A stretch of 64,000 bases of DNA from assembly GCA_051294375.1 (NCBI GenBank), contig CM119266.1, positions 14,302,755 to 14,366,754 of the forward strand, given 5' to 3'. The stretch comes from Paraspadella gotoi (lineage: Eukaryota; Chaetognatha). Within the stretch, counting starts at the first letter, position 1. Every line of letters starts with the position of its first letter. Positions 11,481-24,476 of the stretch are shown here, in pieces. The position numbers and the translations under genes were made by a program. The notes under the pieces were generated by a model. It was not told the DNA's origin. It ran no database searches and saw only the letters and a list, made by a program, of their open reading frames with translations.

Positions 11481-12767
11481 GATAGAGAGAGAGAGAGAGA
11501 AGGAGAGATGAGAGAGAGAGACCGAGAGAGGAGAGAGAGAGGAGAGAGACCTGCACCCACCTTCGCTCTCATCCCCACCGCCAGCCCGTACGACCCGCAC
11601 CACGACCGACCCGCACTCCATATACTGACCATGCCATCAGCTCAACTCGTGTGCGCGGTGCGTGTGATACCCGTGCTCTGAAGTAGCGACGATCGCTCTA
11701 CCGAGTCACGACTAGCTACGATGACCTAAGACGCTCAGCATAATAATGACCGGAGAGCTCCGTGAGGCGCGGCATGTGGCCTGTTGTCTTCGTACTCACA
11801 GCATCCCTCTATACTCATACGAACCCACCTTCTCCACACTCACCACCACACTCGCTCGAACTATCGGCCCGCTTCTCCCAATACCCTATCTCCTCCCGGT
11901 GCACTCCACGCCCGCGCTGAGCGACAACGCACGCACGCCGCGTAACAAAACACAAACGGCGCACAGACGACAACACACAAACAACACGGAACATGCGCTC
12001 GCTGCGCGCACTCTCGGACACAGCCCATTCACTCTTCCCACCGTCCGCGCCACTCACCCTCTTTCGCCCTTGCGTCTCTTTGCCGCGCTGATGTCCTCCG
12101 TGGGTCCTCCGACCCCTCCTCCGCTGTCACTAATCCCTGATTCCGCCCCTCACCACCGACATGTCACGAACTCGCGACCCACGCCCCTCGTGCTACGCTC
12201 ACATCTGGCCGCCGCCTCCTTCCTGGTCCCCATGAAACGACTCGTTCCGCTCTGATCGCTCCGCTCCAGCTACGTCCGTTCCTTTCTATTGCCGCGTCAC
12301 GCGGCGCTCTCCCGTCCGGCACCCCTCTTCGCGAAACCGTGGTCCGGCGCATCCGCCCCCGCCGCGCCCATCCGCTTTCTCCCTTCCTCCTCTATCCCCC
12401 CCCCTCCTCGCCTCACGGCCCTTCCCGACTCCGCCTACCCTCGATAAATCAACAGCCGCGCAGCTTCACAGACTCCCTGCCAGTGCGCGACCATCGACCG
12501 CTAAAATCCTCGTCCGTGCGGGCCCGACAATCTGACGTCCTCTGCGTTAATCTTGCGCTGATACTCTTCACGCGGCGACTCTCGACACGCGATTCAACCC
12601 CGCCTCCTCCCCTGCTCGCGACTCTCCTCGTTTCACGTCGATCCCTCCCTACCTGAGAACCCTCCCGATTCGTCCACTCTTCGCAAACGTTACATCAACC
12701 GGTTGATTTTTTTTAGTTTTCGCGTTTTGTTGAGATTGGATATTCTTTGAGGGGGGCGGGGGAGGGT
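11480..12767 (+). other. C-rich sequence with no counterpart
   Basis: After a short GA tract (11,480-11,545) there is about 1.1 kb of strongly C-rich, G-poor plus-strand sequence with no tandem structure. The block X to V transition in the second unit (20,180-20,878) does not contain it, but that place has two N gaps. A 169-codon frame at 11,746-12,255 is His/Pro/Thr-rich with no domain I recognise. I do not call it a gene. Confidence 0.55.
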
Positions 12768-13985
12768 ACTGTCCGACGGTCGACGATGTGGGCTGAAACA
12801 AAACATGAAGGAAAAACAAGAACACAATTGTGCTACAGACACGAAAAAGTCGTTTGTATTAATATTTTTAACTTAACGTATTTGCGTGTTTAATTATTAA
12901 GGAGTTAAAATCTGTATAGATTCCGCTATTATCAATATAAGTGAAAATTGTTAGCAAAGATCCAAAGAATTAGCAATATAATGACAAAAACCGATGCCAC
13001 TTTAACACTCCGAAAATTATTTTTGTCTCCCAAGCTTAGTCAACGTTCACATCGCTAAAACAATCATTTTCGGTTTTTCACTTCCTTCATTTTTTTTTGT
13101 TCTGCCGTCCGTCGTAATTTGTTTTCAAAATTCGGAAATCTAATCAGGGATCGAGATCTTCTCGCCGTTTGGACGCCGATTTCACATTCACCATTCGCTC
13201 ATTCACTCATTCACTCATTGCCGAGTCGCTCATTCGTCACCACCCGAGATTCACTTTCGTTCAAAGGTTTCCACTGCTTCCGTGAAATGAGACCGCGAAC
13301 TCCAATGAAACGGGGAATCGATGTGCGGGGGGGCTGCTGGAACGTCGGCGAAGCGTCTTCCCCCCCGAGCACACCACGAGCGCATTGCGCAGCTCCAGCA
13401 CTTTCACCGTCCTCGGCCTCCCCCTCGTTCCCTCAGCCGAATTCTCAATGGTTCCTCACCTCCCTCCGACACGCGCAGGCTTCTTCCTTTCTCTATACTG
13501 TGGCCTCGCTCTCCCCCCTCCCGCCACACGCCATTCTCCACCTACCGGCGTCGCACTCTGCTCTCGACACTGCAGTCGCCGGCTACTGAGAAGAATTCAG
13601 CAAGCTAGCACTCAACACACTGCAACTCTAAAAGTTCCTCTGCGGGCTCGCTAATCCGTCTTGAAAACCGCGTCTACAAACGTCTTTCGTTACCTCTACC
13701 CTAAATCTTTCATTACATAGTCGTCAGATTCGTTCATGTATTCCATCGTCGTCATCGTCGCATGTCGTCCTTGTCGTCATCGTCATTCGTCACGGTCGTC
13801 CGTCAAGGAAAAACCTCCTCCGCTGCCCCTCCCCCCCCCGCCGCGCGGTTGTCCCCCCAAACGGCTGGCGCCCTCTCTCCGCGGGGTTTTAGGGCCTGCG
13901 GTTCCGGGCTCGAGGGACTCGCCAATTTCAAAACAGTTTCGAATAATCCGAGGGAGAGCTTCTGTTCGTTGGTGGGAGATTGTGA

Positions 13986-13988
13986 CCT

Positions 13989-14021
<33 letters not shown>

Positions 14022-14022
14022 A

Positions 14023-14069
<47 letters not shown>

Positions 14070-14083
14070 TCTCCATCTCTCGC
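13986..14083 (+). repeat. (CT)n microsatellite
   Basis: Imperfect CT tract inside block V1. The partner in V2 is at 21,901-21,983. Confidence 0.95.
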
Positions 14084-15013
14084 TTATTCTTACGCGTTGC
14101 CACCCTCTTCACCCCATTTCGAGTAGGCACCCCTATCGCTTCTTACCCCCTATCGCACCATAACAACCACCCTTTCCCACCTCGCTCCCGCTTGACCTCG
14201 AGGCACCCCACTCCCTTCCTACCCCTTGCTGTCCAACCCCGTCCGCCCCCAGATGCCACGACGTGGCTCGTCGTTTCGCTCCATGCATATGGATCTCGAT
14301 TGGGCCTAACGGCGCGCGGGGGAGAGCGGGCGCGTTGCGATCGGGCGCGGCAGAGGTCGGGCGCTTTGGCGGGCGGAGCGGGTTTTATGAGCGGAAGAAA
14401 ACGCCATGACTCGCGGCGCATTCGTGGTGGAAAGAAGGATTCTTAACGGTTATGATTATATTGTTACACATATAAAATTAATGTAATGGAATGTATCTTT
14501 TTCAAATATAATTCCTAAACTTGCGCAACCGGGTGAACCCAAAGATTTTTATAGTTAAAAATTCCTGAAAATTAACTTTTCGGTTGTGGCGTATCAAAAA
14601 ATCTATTTGATCTTAATATTACTTGATTCTGACTTATTGCAAATCTTAATTCAATCAGTTTTTAAAATAGGATTAGATGTCGACTCTCATTTTAAAATTA
14701 AATAATTTGACGATCAAGAATCTAATACCTTTTAATATATATTAACTACCCCCTCGATCACCATACCTCCCATCTGCAACCTCACAATTGCCGCCCTCTC
14801 GTTCTCCGTCCGATCTAACCGCGTTCGTCAGTCGATTCCATCCTCTGCGGAGGTCTTCTGGTCCTCTGCAGGGACCCCGCTCCGTGACGCCGCGCGCTGT
14901 GCGACCGCGGGCACTCCTCGTACGGCTGTTTGTCCGGTGCGCGGGTCCGATTTTTTACGGGACGGACATTGTTCGGAAGCTGTTGACCGGTTTCGTTGTT
15001 TTACTTGTTATTA

Positions 15014-15094
15014 GAGAGAGGAAAAGAGAGAAGAGAGAGAGAGGAGAGTGAGAGGAGAGAGTTCCGAGAGAGAAGAGAGAATGAGAGAGAGAGA
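15014..15094 (+). repeat. (GA)n microsatellite
   Basis: Imperfect GA tract inside block V1. The partner in V2 is at 22,902-22,998 and is purer and longer. Confidence 0.95.
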
Positions 15095-17306
15095 GATGAG
15101 CCCTGAGCGGTAACAAGATTAATCTGTCACAAATCTGAGTTGTCAGTTAATTAAGTTGTCCGTTTGGTCTTGACCAAAAATTGTTTTCAATTGGACTGAT
15201 GCTGAAAAAATAAAAGGGAGATTTTTTCTCTCGGGACAAGCAACCGTATCAAATTGAAATGGAAACAACCGACGGACGACGACGAACGACGACGAACCGT
15301 CTCCGCGACGATTGATAATATTGAAATTCGTCGCAATTTTGGGATTTCGCGACAACGTCCGTTGAAACGTTCGATAAATAGTTTTTTTATTATCTGGTGT
15401 GTCAATTCAGTAGATTTAACGAGATCAACGTAAATACCACCATAATTGCATTTTTTTTTTTTGCTTCAGATTTTTTCAAGCATAGAGTTCTTTCATTTTT
15501 ATTCATATCCCTTGTTTCGCTCATTTTTTTCCTTCCTTTATCCTTTCTCCGTCCATTCTTTGCTCTCAGTTTTTCACGCTCGCCTTTTTCTTCCTCCCTT
15601 TATTTTTAAAGAGATTGTAATGATTGTCCGCTCATCCTGTCTCCTCCGTCTCTCCTCCTCCTACCCCACGCGCCCTCTCCCATCACCTTCTCTTCCTCCT
15701 CCTTCTTTCGCGAAATCTAGGATCTCAATTTTTTTCGCGGTTCTCGACCAATCTAGCACGCTCGTCTTGCGTCGTACTGGTCTTTCGTCGTCGTGCGTTC
15801 TTCATCCCATGTTATCGCCTCTTTCTCTTTTTTTGTGTCTTCTTTTTCTGTTTCGAGTCTTGTTGGTCATGCTGTTTCTGTACGTCGGTTCGCTCGGTCA
15901 ATCGGTTAAATATATATACCGCCGCTGAACCTGGACGGACTCGTTTTTCGAGACACTTCCGCAGTGGCTACTAAGCATGGTTTTCTCCGCCAGTTCGTTG
16001 TAGTAGCTGCCAATTGCGCGTTATTCAGATTTAGAAACATCCGTTACCTATACTTTAAATCGTATCTCCTTACTTAAGTACATCTCGTTTCGATGAAAAA
16101 TATACAGAGAATGCTATCCGATTAACCCTGCGTTTTCACATTTAATGGTTAAAATTGTTTCATGCATTCCCTAATATAAACAATAATTTTAAAAAATTAA
16201 AGCTTCTCCATCTCCTATGCGTTCTTACGAACATATTAGCGTAATCTTGTTTTTAGCCTCCTCGCGCCTTCTCTTCCTCCCGTTTGCTCCCTAGCTGTTC
16301 TCCTTCTCCTCCTGCACTCGCGCCTACGATTTATCAACGCCGCCCTCCCCCGCTGTGTTTTTCTCTCTCACTTTTCCTCTGATCTCTCGTCGTCCTGTCT
16401 CGCTTTCCATACGATCGCACTAATAAAAAGGGACAAGAGAAAATAGTAACGCTTGTTTATTTATCAATTTCTTCTCTTTAGTCGGCAATTTTTATTCCTC
16501 GTTTTCGAAGACTCGAAATAGTATTATATTTATTCTTTTTAACAAAATATAATGAAAAAATTCCAGCTTATTATTCAATGCTCGTAAAACGAGGAAAAGA
16601 AATACATAATTAGTCCATATTTCGTATATTATAAAAGTGCATTGACAATTTCTTGCGCAACGAACGTTGAGTATTTTATTTTTCTGACCAAAACAGAATA
16701 TAAACACACACAGCCTCATCCTCACAACCTCACCCTCTTCTCAATTTCCTCCGATTCTGTCTCCTTCCGACTCAGATTCTCAGGTGAGTGAATCGAGAAA
16801 ATGAAAATCCAGCCGAAGTCGTTCGTCCGTGAGAGAAACCTGGGCGGAGGATTCGCTGAAGGAGGCCTTCGCATCGAACGGCCAAGATACATATATAAAG
16901 GTCAATAACAAAATAAATAGACGTATAAATAAAATTAAAATAAAATTAATTGATTTTTAGTAAAACCTTGAAGCATTCCTATTCTTTTGGTCAGTTGTGT
17001 ACAACTCTGAAAGTATAAGGGAAGTTTGTACCGAATTTGGCTAACAATATGTCAAAGAAGGCAGACAAATTTGCCCTTATCAAAAGACAAAGGCGCGTTG
17101 CTGCGTGTAACGCGTAATGCGCAGATTGTATTGCGTAGTTCCATCCTCGATTCTCGTTGTCATCGCAACGATTTTATCTTTTTTTTCTTTCACCGATTTT
17201 TTTTTTCTCCGCTAACTTGAGCTTTCCAATCGAAAAATAAATCGCAAATCCCTCGTCACGCCCTCCTGATTCTCTCTCTCGTCTCTCTCTTCTCTCTCTC
17301 TCTCTC

Positions 17307-17896
17307 NNNNNNNNNNNNNNNNNNNNNNNNNNNNNNNNNNNNNNNNNNNNNNNNNNNNNNNNNNNNNNNNNNNNNNNNNNNNNNNNNNNNNNNNNNNNNN
17401 NNNNNNNNNNNNNNNNNNNNNNNNNNNNNNNNNNNNNNNNNNNNNNNNNNNNNNNNNNNNNNNNNNNNNNNNNNNNNNNNNNNNNNNNNNNNNNNNNNNN
17501 NNNNNNNNNNNNNNNNNNNNNNNNNNNNNNNNNNNNNNNNNNNNNNNNNNNNNNNNNNNNNNNNNNNNNNNNNNNNNNNNNNNNNNNNNNNNNNNNNNNN
17601 NNNNNNNNNNNNNNNNNNNNNNNNNNNNNNNNNNNNNNNNNNNNNNNNNNNNNNNNNNNNNNNNNNNNNNNNNNNNNNNNNNNNNNNNNNNNNNNNNNNN
17701 NNNNNNNNNNNNNNNNNNNNNNNNNNNNNNNNNNNNNNNNNNNNNNNNNNNNNNNNNNNNNNNNNNNNNNNNNNNNNNNNNNNNNNNNNNNNNNNNNNNN
17801 NNNNNNNNNNNNNNNNNNNNNNNNNNNNNNNNNNNNNNNNNNNNNNNNNNNNNNNNNNNNNNNNNNNNNNNNNNNNNNNNNNNNNNNNNNNNNNNN
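17307..17896. other. Assembly gap (590 N)
   Basis: Unsequenced. The left flank is (CT)n and the right flank a GA-to-TC switch, so the missing part is probably microsatellite plus the sequence equivalent to 3,300-3,600. Confidence 0.99.
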
Positions 17897-18129
17897 AGAG
17901 AGAGATTCTCTCTCTTCTCTCTCATCGTATCTCTCTCTCTACCATCCATCACCGCTCTCTCTCTCGTCCTCTCTCTCTCCTCCGCTGCTCTTTCTCGTCA
18001 CCCACGATTCAATATTTTTTCACGCTTCGTGCGCACTTCTGTTCGTCGTCAGCTATCGTCGTCGTCAATCGGTCGTCGCGGTGATGGACCGCGGATGGGG
18101 GCGCCGCAAGCCCATATTCAATTTCCATG

Positions 18130-18440
18130 CGCGCATACTGATAGTATTAGCGCGAGTATGCGAGATCTACCATGCATGCCTGAGACGTCACGCTGAGTGA
18201 GAGACCGCTCTGTTCGAGAGCACTGTGTGTGAGGTCGGCCTGGAGAGGGATCAGGATTATCACTATGACGTAGTTGCTATGTGCTCGCTAGCTGCTAGCG
18301 CTGCAGGATTCGCTCTATACCAGCACCTAGAGATCTTATCAGTCTTCGTATAGTACACAGATTATCTGAGATCGTAGAGCTTTAGTATGCAGGTGATGCT
18401 CTGTGTATGTGTGAGATCAGTGCACATATATACAATGTGT
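18130..18440 (+). other. Unmatched island within block X II
   Basis: Neither other X copy has this sequence; they go directly from the CATTTCCATCG region to the GAAACGCACG region. It looks random, with short self-similar words (GAGATC, CTAGC, GTGTG). It could be an insertion or unreliable consensus. Confidence 0.5.
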
Positions 18441-19969
18441 GAACTGGATAGTCGAACGCACGAAGGGCGCGGCGAGGCTGTATCGATACCTCGATCTCCA
18501 TCAAGATTTACTTACCACCGGTTTTTGTGCTAAAAAAAACCTTTTTTTGTAAAGAACGAAAACTCGCCCGGAAGTCCGTCGTTTTAGAGGAACAAAAAAG
18601 AAGACGATCTGTATCTTCTGTAATAGATGTTCATTCCGCTATGGGGAGACAGCGAAAACATGGGCAGAGTATCGCGGCGCCGATAGAAAAGTACGTTGGC
18701 GAATCGAGAATCGAAGGGGACGAACCTTATATTTATCGGCCGGCTTTTTTGCCGTCAAATTAAGTGGGCGCTGCGGGCGCCGTGGGGAGCGCACCCATCG
18801 ATTCCCGCCTTCTCTCCCTCGGACGCGACGCTCGAAACGAACCTTGCCTTACGCATTTTTTTTTTCTTTTCTTTTTTCTACGTTCATTCGATTCGGTGGA
18901 TCTTTATGCAAGAGTCTGAGGCGGGTGGGCGCAGTTCCTTGTACTTTTTGTTGGTTGCTCTCTCTCTCTCGTTCTCTCTCTCTCTCTCTCTCGTTTCTCC
19001 CTCTGTCTGTCTCGTCTTCTCTCTCTGCTCTCTTCTCCCTCTATCTCTTCTCTCTCTCCGTATCGTGGAATTAGCTCTCGTGATCCCTGTTTCCTTTTCC
19101 GATCCATATTCCACAACCCCACCCTTTGACTCCCCCTTGACAAAAACTGAGTTTGACCCCCGAGGCCAACCCCCATAGCTTTCCACCCCATAGGACTTTG
19201 CTCGCTTTTCCTACCCCCTCCCGCCCTAAATAGACCTGTTCGTTTCACCCCTTATAGACCCTTATCTTAGTGTGGACATCTATTTGGTGGCCTAGCAGTG
19301 GAGGTGTCTGCTTGCTCATACCTATATGACATTTGTGCTCGGCGTCGGCCGTATAGGATGCGATTTTTCCTTCACTTCTGCTCTCCTCTCTCATCATCTC
19401 CGGTCGTCTCTCTTCGTCCTCTCTGCTCTGTCTCCTCGTCTCTCTGCTCTCTCCTCTCTCTCTGCTCTGTTCTTTCGCTCCTTGACTCACCGTGTCATCC
19501 TTTCAGCTTTCCTTGTATATGATTACTATCTACTAAATCGCCTACTCTTTTCTTTTTAATTTTTTTTTGGTGCCTTTTTTTCTTTTTTCTTGTCCCCTCA
19601 CGCGACCAGTCTCCATTCGCTCCTTCCTTCTCTCTCACCTACATCGTCGTCTCGCACGATAATTTGCCCCGCGCCCAAACGATCGATTAGACCGGAAATG
19701 GTTTAGATATTTATTGCGCCCCCTACGATGACGCTCCGAAGGGACGGAAGTGAGATAACAGTAGTTAATGTAACGATTTCACAGAATAACGTTCGATTAC
19801 AGGTGACGGTGAAGAGAAAAAAGGAAATGTCGATGGCGTACGTTGGCAAAGAACTGAGTGGGCCGGGTAGTGAAGTGGTTTGGTGTGAAGGGCAGGAATA
19901 ATACTTTAAAAAGGACAATCTTCATCTTACAAAGTTGAAAGGTCAAAAGGAGATCTCCTTCACTCTGGC

Positions 19970-20060
19970 TCTCGTTCACCCCTTTCTATTGATGTTAGAA
20001 AATGCCTTAAAAGGACGACGACGACGACGACGACGACGACGAAAACTACGACGGTTCTCG
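19970..20060 (+). repeat. (GAC)n trinucleotide tract
   Basis: A run of GAC units at about 20,014-20,041 within block X II. The other X copies have shorter and more broken GAC/GTC tracts at the same place. Confidence 0.85.
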
Positions 20061-20205
20061 GCACCAGGTCCTTCGACGGCGCCAAAGTCAATAAGCGTTG
20101 AACATCGATATCAACGATTTTTCGGTTTGTTTACAAACAATCGAACCAATTAAATGCCAAGAGACGAGGAAGCCCGGAAAATCCGGCAAAGGAATAGAGC
20201 GAGAA

Positions 20206-20208
<3 letters not shown>

Positions 20209-20247
<39 letters not shown>

Positions 20248-20251
20248 AGAG

Positions 20252-20301
<50 letters not shown>

Positions 20302-20308
20302 GAGGAGA
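20209..20308 (+). repeat. (GA)n microsatellite
   Basis: Long GA run with two GG interruptions at the right end of block X II. Confidence 0.95.
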
Positions 20309-20424
20309 CGAAAGAGAGAGAAAAGAAAGCTCCTGGTTTTTTTTTTGCGACGAGGACATAAACAAGCACTTCAAAAATCGTCGATTGGGCCTCAAAACTG
20401 CAGGTGATGCGCCGCCGCGCTGAC

Positions 20425-20878
20425 NNNNNNNNNNNNNNNNNNNNNNNNNACCGACAACGACAACAACAAAAAACGAACATCGTCGTGATTCGGAAAAGCT
20501 TTTTCACCGTCGATCACTTTCGCCTGTTTGCGGTGAGTCGGCCCGACCCCGTGTGATTCGCCCCATAATGACGACGAGACGCCCCGTGACGCAATGATCG
20601 CCGCGGGCGAAAGTAGTTGGNNNNNNNNNNNNNNNNNNNNNNNNNNNNNNNNNNNNNNNNNNNNNNNNNNNNNNNNNNNNNNNNNNNNNNNNNNNNNNNN
20701 NNNNNNNNNNNNNNNNNNNNNNNNNNNNNNNNNNNNNNNNNNNNNNNNNNNNNNNNNNNNNNNNNNNNNNNNNNNNNNNNNNNNNNNNNNNNNNNNNNNN
20801 NNNNNNNNNNNNNNNNNNNNNNNNNNNNNNNNNNNNNNNNNNNNNNNNNNNNNNNNNNNNNNNNNNNNNNNNNNNNNN
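20425..20878. other. Gapped interval between X II and V2
   Basis: A 25-N gap (20,425-20,449), about 170 bp of GC-rich sequence with no recognisable feature, then a 258-N gap (20,621-20,878). Confidence 0.95.
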
Positions 20879-21934
20879 GGACTGTCGAGTCGACGATGTG
20901 GCTGAAACAAAACATGAAGAAAACAGAACACAGATTTGTACAGAACGAAAAGTCGTTTGTTTAATATTTTAACTTTAACGTATTTGCGTGTAATTATTAA
21001 TAGTTAAAATTGTATAATTCCCTATATCAATATAAGTGAAAATTGTTAGCAAAGATCCAAAGAATTAGCAATAAATGACAAAAAACCGATTGCACTTTTA
21101 ACACTCCGAAAATATTTTGTTCCAAGCTTTAGTCAACGTTCACAATCGTAAACAAATCATTTCCGGTTTTCACTTCCTTCATTTTTTGTTCTGCCTCCGT
21201 CGTAATTGTTTTCAAATTCGAAATCTAATCAGGGATCGAGATCTCTCGCCGTTTGGACGCCGATTCACATTCACCGATTCGCTCATTCACTCATTCACTC
21301 ATTGGCCGAGTCGCTCATTCGTTCACCACCCGAGTTCACTTTCGTTCCAAAGGTTTCACTGTCGTCGTGAAATGAACCGCGACTCAATGAAACGGGGAAT
21401 CGAGTCGGGGGCGCTGAGTCGGCGAAGCGTCGAGAACAGAGATTGGCAGTCAATTTACCGTTCGGGCGAATTAATGGTTCCACTTCGAATGAGTTTTTTT
21501 TTTATGTGGGGCAACGATGGTCGCAGCGAATGAGTCGGTATGAGAAGAATTAGGCAAGGTAGACTAACAATGCATCTAAAAGTCTTGGGCCTAATCGTTG
21601 AAACGGTAAACGTCTTTCGTTACCTCTACCCTAAATCTTCATACATAGTCGTCAATTCGTCATTATTCCATCGTCGTCATCGTCGCTTTCGTCCTTGTCG
21701 TCATCGTCATCGTCACGGTCGTCGTCAAGGAAAACCTCCTCCGCGCCCCCCCCCCCGCCGCGCGGTTGTCCCTCCCAACGGGGCGCCCTCTCTCCGCGGG
21801 GGTTTTAGGCGCGGTTCCGGTCCGAGGGACTCCAATTTCAAAACAGTTTCCAATAATCTCGAGGAGAGCTTCTGTACGTTGTGTTGAGGATTGTGAGCCT
21901 CTCCTCTCTCTCCTGCTCTCTCTCGTCTCTCTCT

Positions 21935-21986
<52 letters not shown>

Positions 21987-22922
21987 TTCTACGGTTGCCA
22001 CCCTCTTCACCCCAATCCGGGTAGGGGTCTAGATGGGGTGGCCCCCCCAACCCCCTCTCCCCCTTTTTTACCCCCGCAGCTTTTTCTTTAACCCCCCCTG
22101 TCCACCATTAACACACCACTCCTTGCCACCTCTCCCCTACCTCGGAGGCACCCCACTCCCCTCCTACCCCTTGCGTCCACCCCGCCGCCCCAGATGCCAG
22201 CGACGTGGCTCGTCGTCGCTCCTCAATATGGACTCGATTGGCCAAGGGCGCGCGGGAGAGCGGGCGTGCGATCGGGCGCGCGGTCGGGCGGCGTTGGCGT
22301 CGGAGCGGTTTTATGGCGCGGAGAAGAACGCCATTGACGCCGCATCGTGGTTGGAAAGAGGATTCTTAACGGTTATGATATATTTGTTACACATTATAAA
22401 ATTAATGTAAGGAATGTATCTTTTTCAAATATTAATTCCTAAAACTTCGCAAGGTGAACCCAAAGATTTTTATAGTTAAAATTCCGAAAATAACTTTTGG
22501 TTGTGGCGTATCATAAAATCTATTTGACTCTTATATTACTTGATTCTGACTTATGCAAATCTTAATTCAATCAGTTTTAAAATAGGATTAAGATGTCGAC
22601 TCTCATTTTAAAATAAAAATTTGACGATCAAGAATCTAATACCTTTTAATATATATTAACTACCCCCTCGATCACCAACCTCCATCGCAACCTCACAATT
22701 GCCTCTCGTTCTCCGTCCGATCAACCGCGTCGTCAGCCGATTCCATCCTCGCGGAGGTCTCTGCGCTGCGGACCCCGCTCCGTGACGCCGCGGCGCTGTG
22801 CGACCGCGGGCACCGTAACCGCGTTTCCGGTGCGCGGTCCGATTTTTACGGGACGGACATTGTTCGGAAGCGTTGGCCGGTTCGTTGTTTTACATGTTAT
22901 TAGAGAGAGAGAGAAAAGAGAG

Positions 22923-22993
<71 letters not shown>

Positions 22994-24455
22994 AGAGATA
23001 GCCGCCTGAAAGGGAACAAGATATTCCTCTGTCACAAAGTCTGAGTTGTCAGTTAATTAAGTGTCCGTTGGTCTTGACCAAAAATTGTTTTCAATTGACT
23101 GTTGCTAAAAAATAAAAGGGAGATTTTTCTCCGGGACAACAACTATCAAATGAAATGGAAACAACGACGACGACGACGACGACGACGAACCGTCTCCGCG
23201 ACGATTGATAATATTGAAATTCGTCGCAATTGGGATTTCGCGACAACGAGTCCGTTGAAACGTTCGATAAAATGATTTTTTTATTATCTGTGTGGCAATC
23301 ATAGATTTTAAGAGATCAACGTAAATACCACCATAATTGCATTTTTTTTTTGGCTTCAGATTTTTTCAAGCATAGTAGTTCTTTCCAGTTTTTTATTTCA
23401 TATCCTTGTTTCGCTCATTTTTTTCCTTTTCCTTTTCCTTTTCTCCGTTCCATTCTTTGCTCTTCAGTTTTCACGCTCTTTTTCTTCCTCCCTTTTTAAA
23501 GAGATTGTAATGATTGTCCGCTCATCCTTCTCCTCCTCCTCCTCCTCCCGCTCCTCCATCACCTTCTCTTCCTCCTCCTTCTTTCGCGAAATCTAGATCT
23601 TCATTTTCGGTCTCGACCAATCAGCACTCGTCTCGTCGTCGTCTTTCGTCGTCGTCGTCTTCATCGATGTATCGTCGCTCTTTCTCTTTTTTTTTCTTCT
23701 TTTCTTTTCGTCGTCGTTGTCATCGTGTTTCGTCGTCGTCGTCGTCATCGTCGGAATTTCTTTACCGCCGCTGACCTGACGACGTTTTCGAGAATTCGCT
23801 AAATGGTTTCTCGCAGTTCGTGAGTAGTTGCCCATTTGCGCGTATTCAATTTAGAAACATCCGTTATACTTTAAATTATTCTCTTATTAAGTACATCTCG
23901 TTTCGATGAAAATTCACGGTATCCGATAACTTTTCACATTAATGTTAAAATTGTTTTCATGCATTCCCTAAAATATAAACAAAATTTAAAAAAATAAAAG
24001 TTCTCCATCTCCCTCATCGTTCTACGAACATATTAGCGTAATCTTTTTTTTCCTCCTCGCGCCTCCTCTTCCTCCCGTTTCTCCCTCTTCCTCCTCCTCC
24101 TCCTCATCGCGCCAATTTCACGCCGCCTCCCCCGAGTTTTTCTCTCTCACTTCTCTGTCTCTGTCTCTGTCTCGCTTCCATCGATCGCAAAAAAAAGGGA
24201 AGAAAAAATAACTTTTTTTTATCAATTTCTTCTTCTTTAGTCGGCAAATTTTTATTCCTCGTTTTCGAAGATCGAAATATATTTATTCTTTTTTAAAAAA
24301 TAAATTAAAAAAATTCCAACTTTATATTCAGCTCGTAAAACGAGAAAAAAACTATTAGTTCGCATAATTCGATATTATAAATGCGTTGAAAGCAGCTCTT
24401 CTTCGCAACTTCTTGGACTAACGTGAGATTTTTTTTTTCGACCAAAAAAATATAA
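20879..24455 (+). repeat. Block V, copy 2 (TBX20 upstream region)
   Basis: Direct copy of 12,768-16,705, but this one runs straight into the TBX20 start codon, so it is the copy that contains the gene's upstream region and presumably its promoter and 5' UTR. No TATA box is obvious close to the start. It contains CT, GA, CCT and GTC simple repeats (21,901-21,983; 22,902-22,998; about 23,525-23,560; 23,633-23,755). Confidence 0.8.
22902..22998 (+). repeat. (GA)n microsatellite
   Basis: Nearly pure GA run of about 95 bp, about 1.5 kb upstream of the TBX20 start. Confidence 0.95.
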
Positions 24456-24476
24456 ACAAACAAAAACACATTGAAA

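Larger units (their letters stand above)
12768..16705 (+). repeat. Block V, copy 1
   Basis: Direct copy of 20,879-24,455. Anchors: TCGACGATGTGG..GCTGAAAC (12,780 and 20,890), TGAAAATTGTTAGCAAAG, CAGGGATCGAGATCT, ACCTCTACCCTAAATC, TTGTGGCGTATCA, and AAGAATCTAATACC. Differences are mainly extra or missing single bases. At about 13,340-13,590 this copy carries C-rich sequence where copy 2 has different sequence (21,410-21,570). The copy breaks off around 16,700, at the position matching about 30 bp upstream of the TBX20 start codon in copy 2. Confidence 0.85.
16706..20180 (+). repeat. Block X, direct copy II
   Basis: Reverse-complement partner of 1,146-6,110 and direct partner of 9,400-11,480. 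It carries the empty site of the 4,054-5,891 transposon near 16,920-16,930. It is broken by a 590-N gap (17,307-17,896) lying in a CT microsatellite, and by an unmatched island at about 18,130-18,440. Confidence 0.85.

Noticed and set aside
11746-12255. 169-codon open frame
   Set aside because: Composition is that of the C-rich DNA (His, Pro, Thr, Leu); no domain, no splice signals, no copy elsewhere.
13736-14446. 236-codon open frame in block V1
   Set aside because: The equivalent V2 sequence has different frames because of indels, and the middle is a CT repeat.
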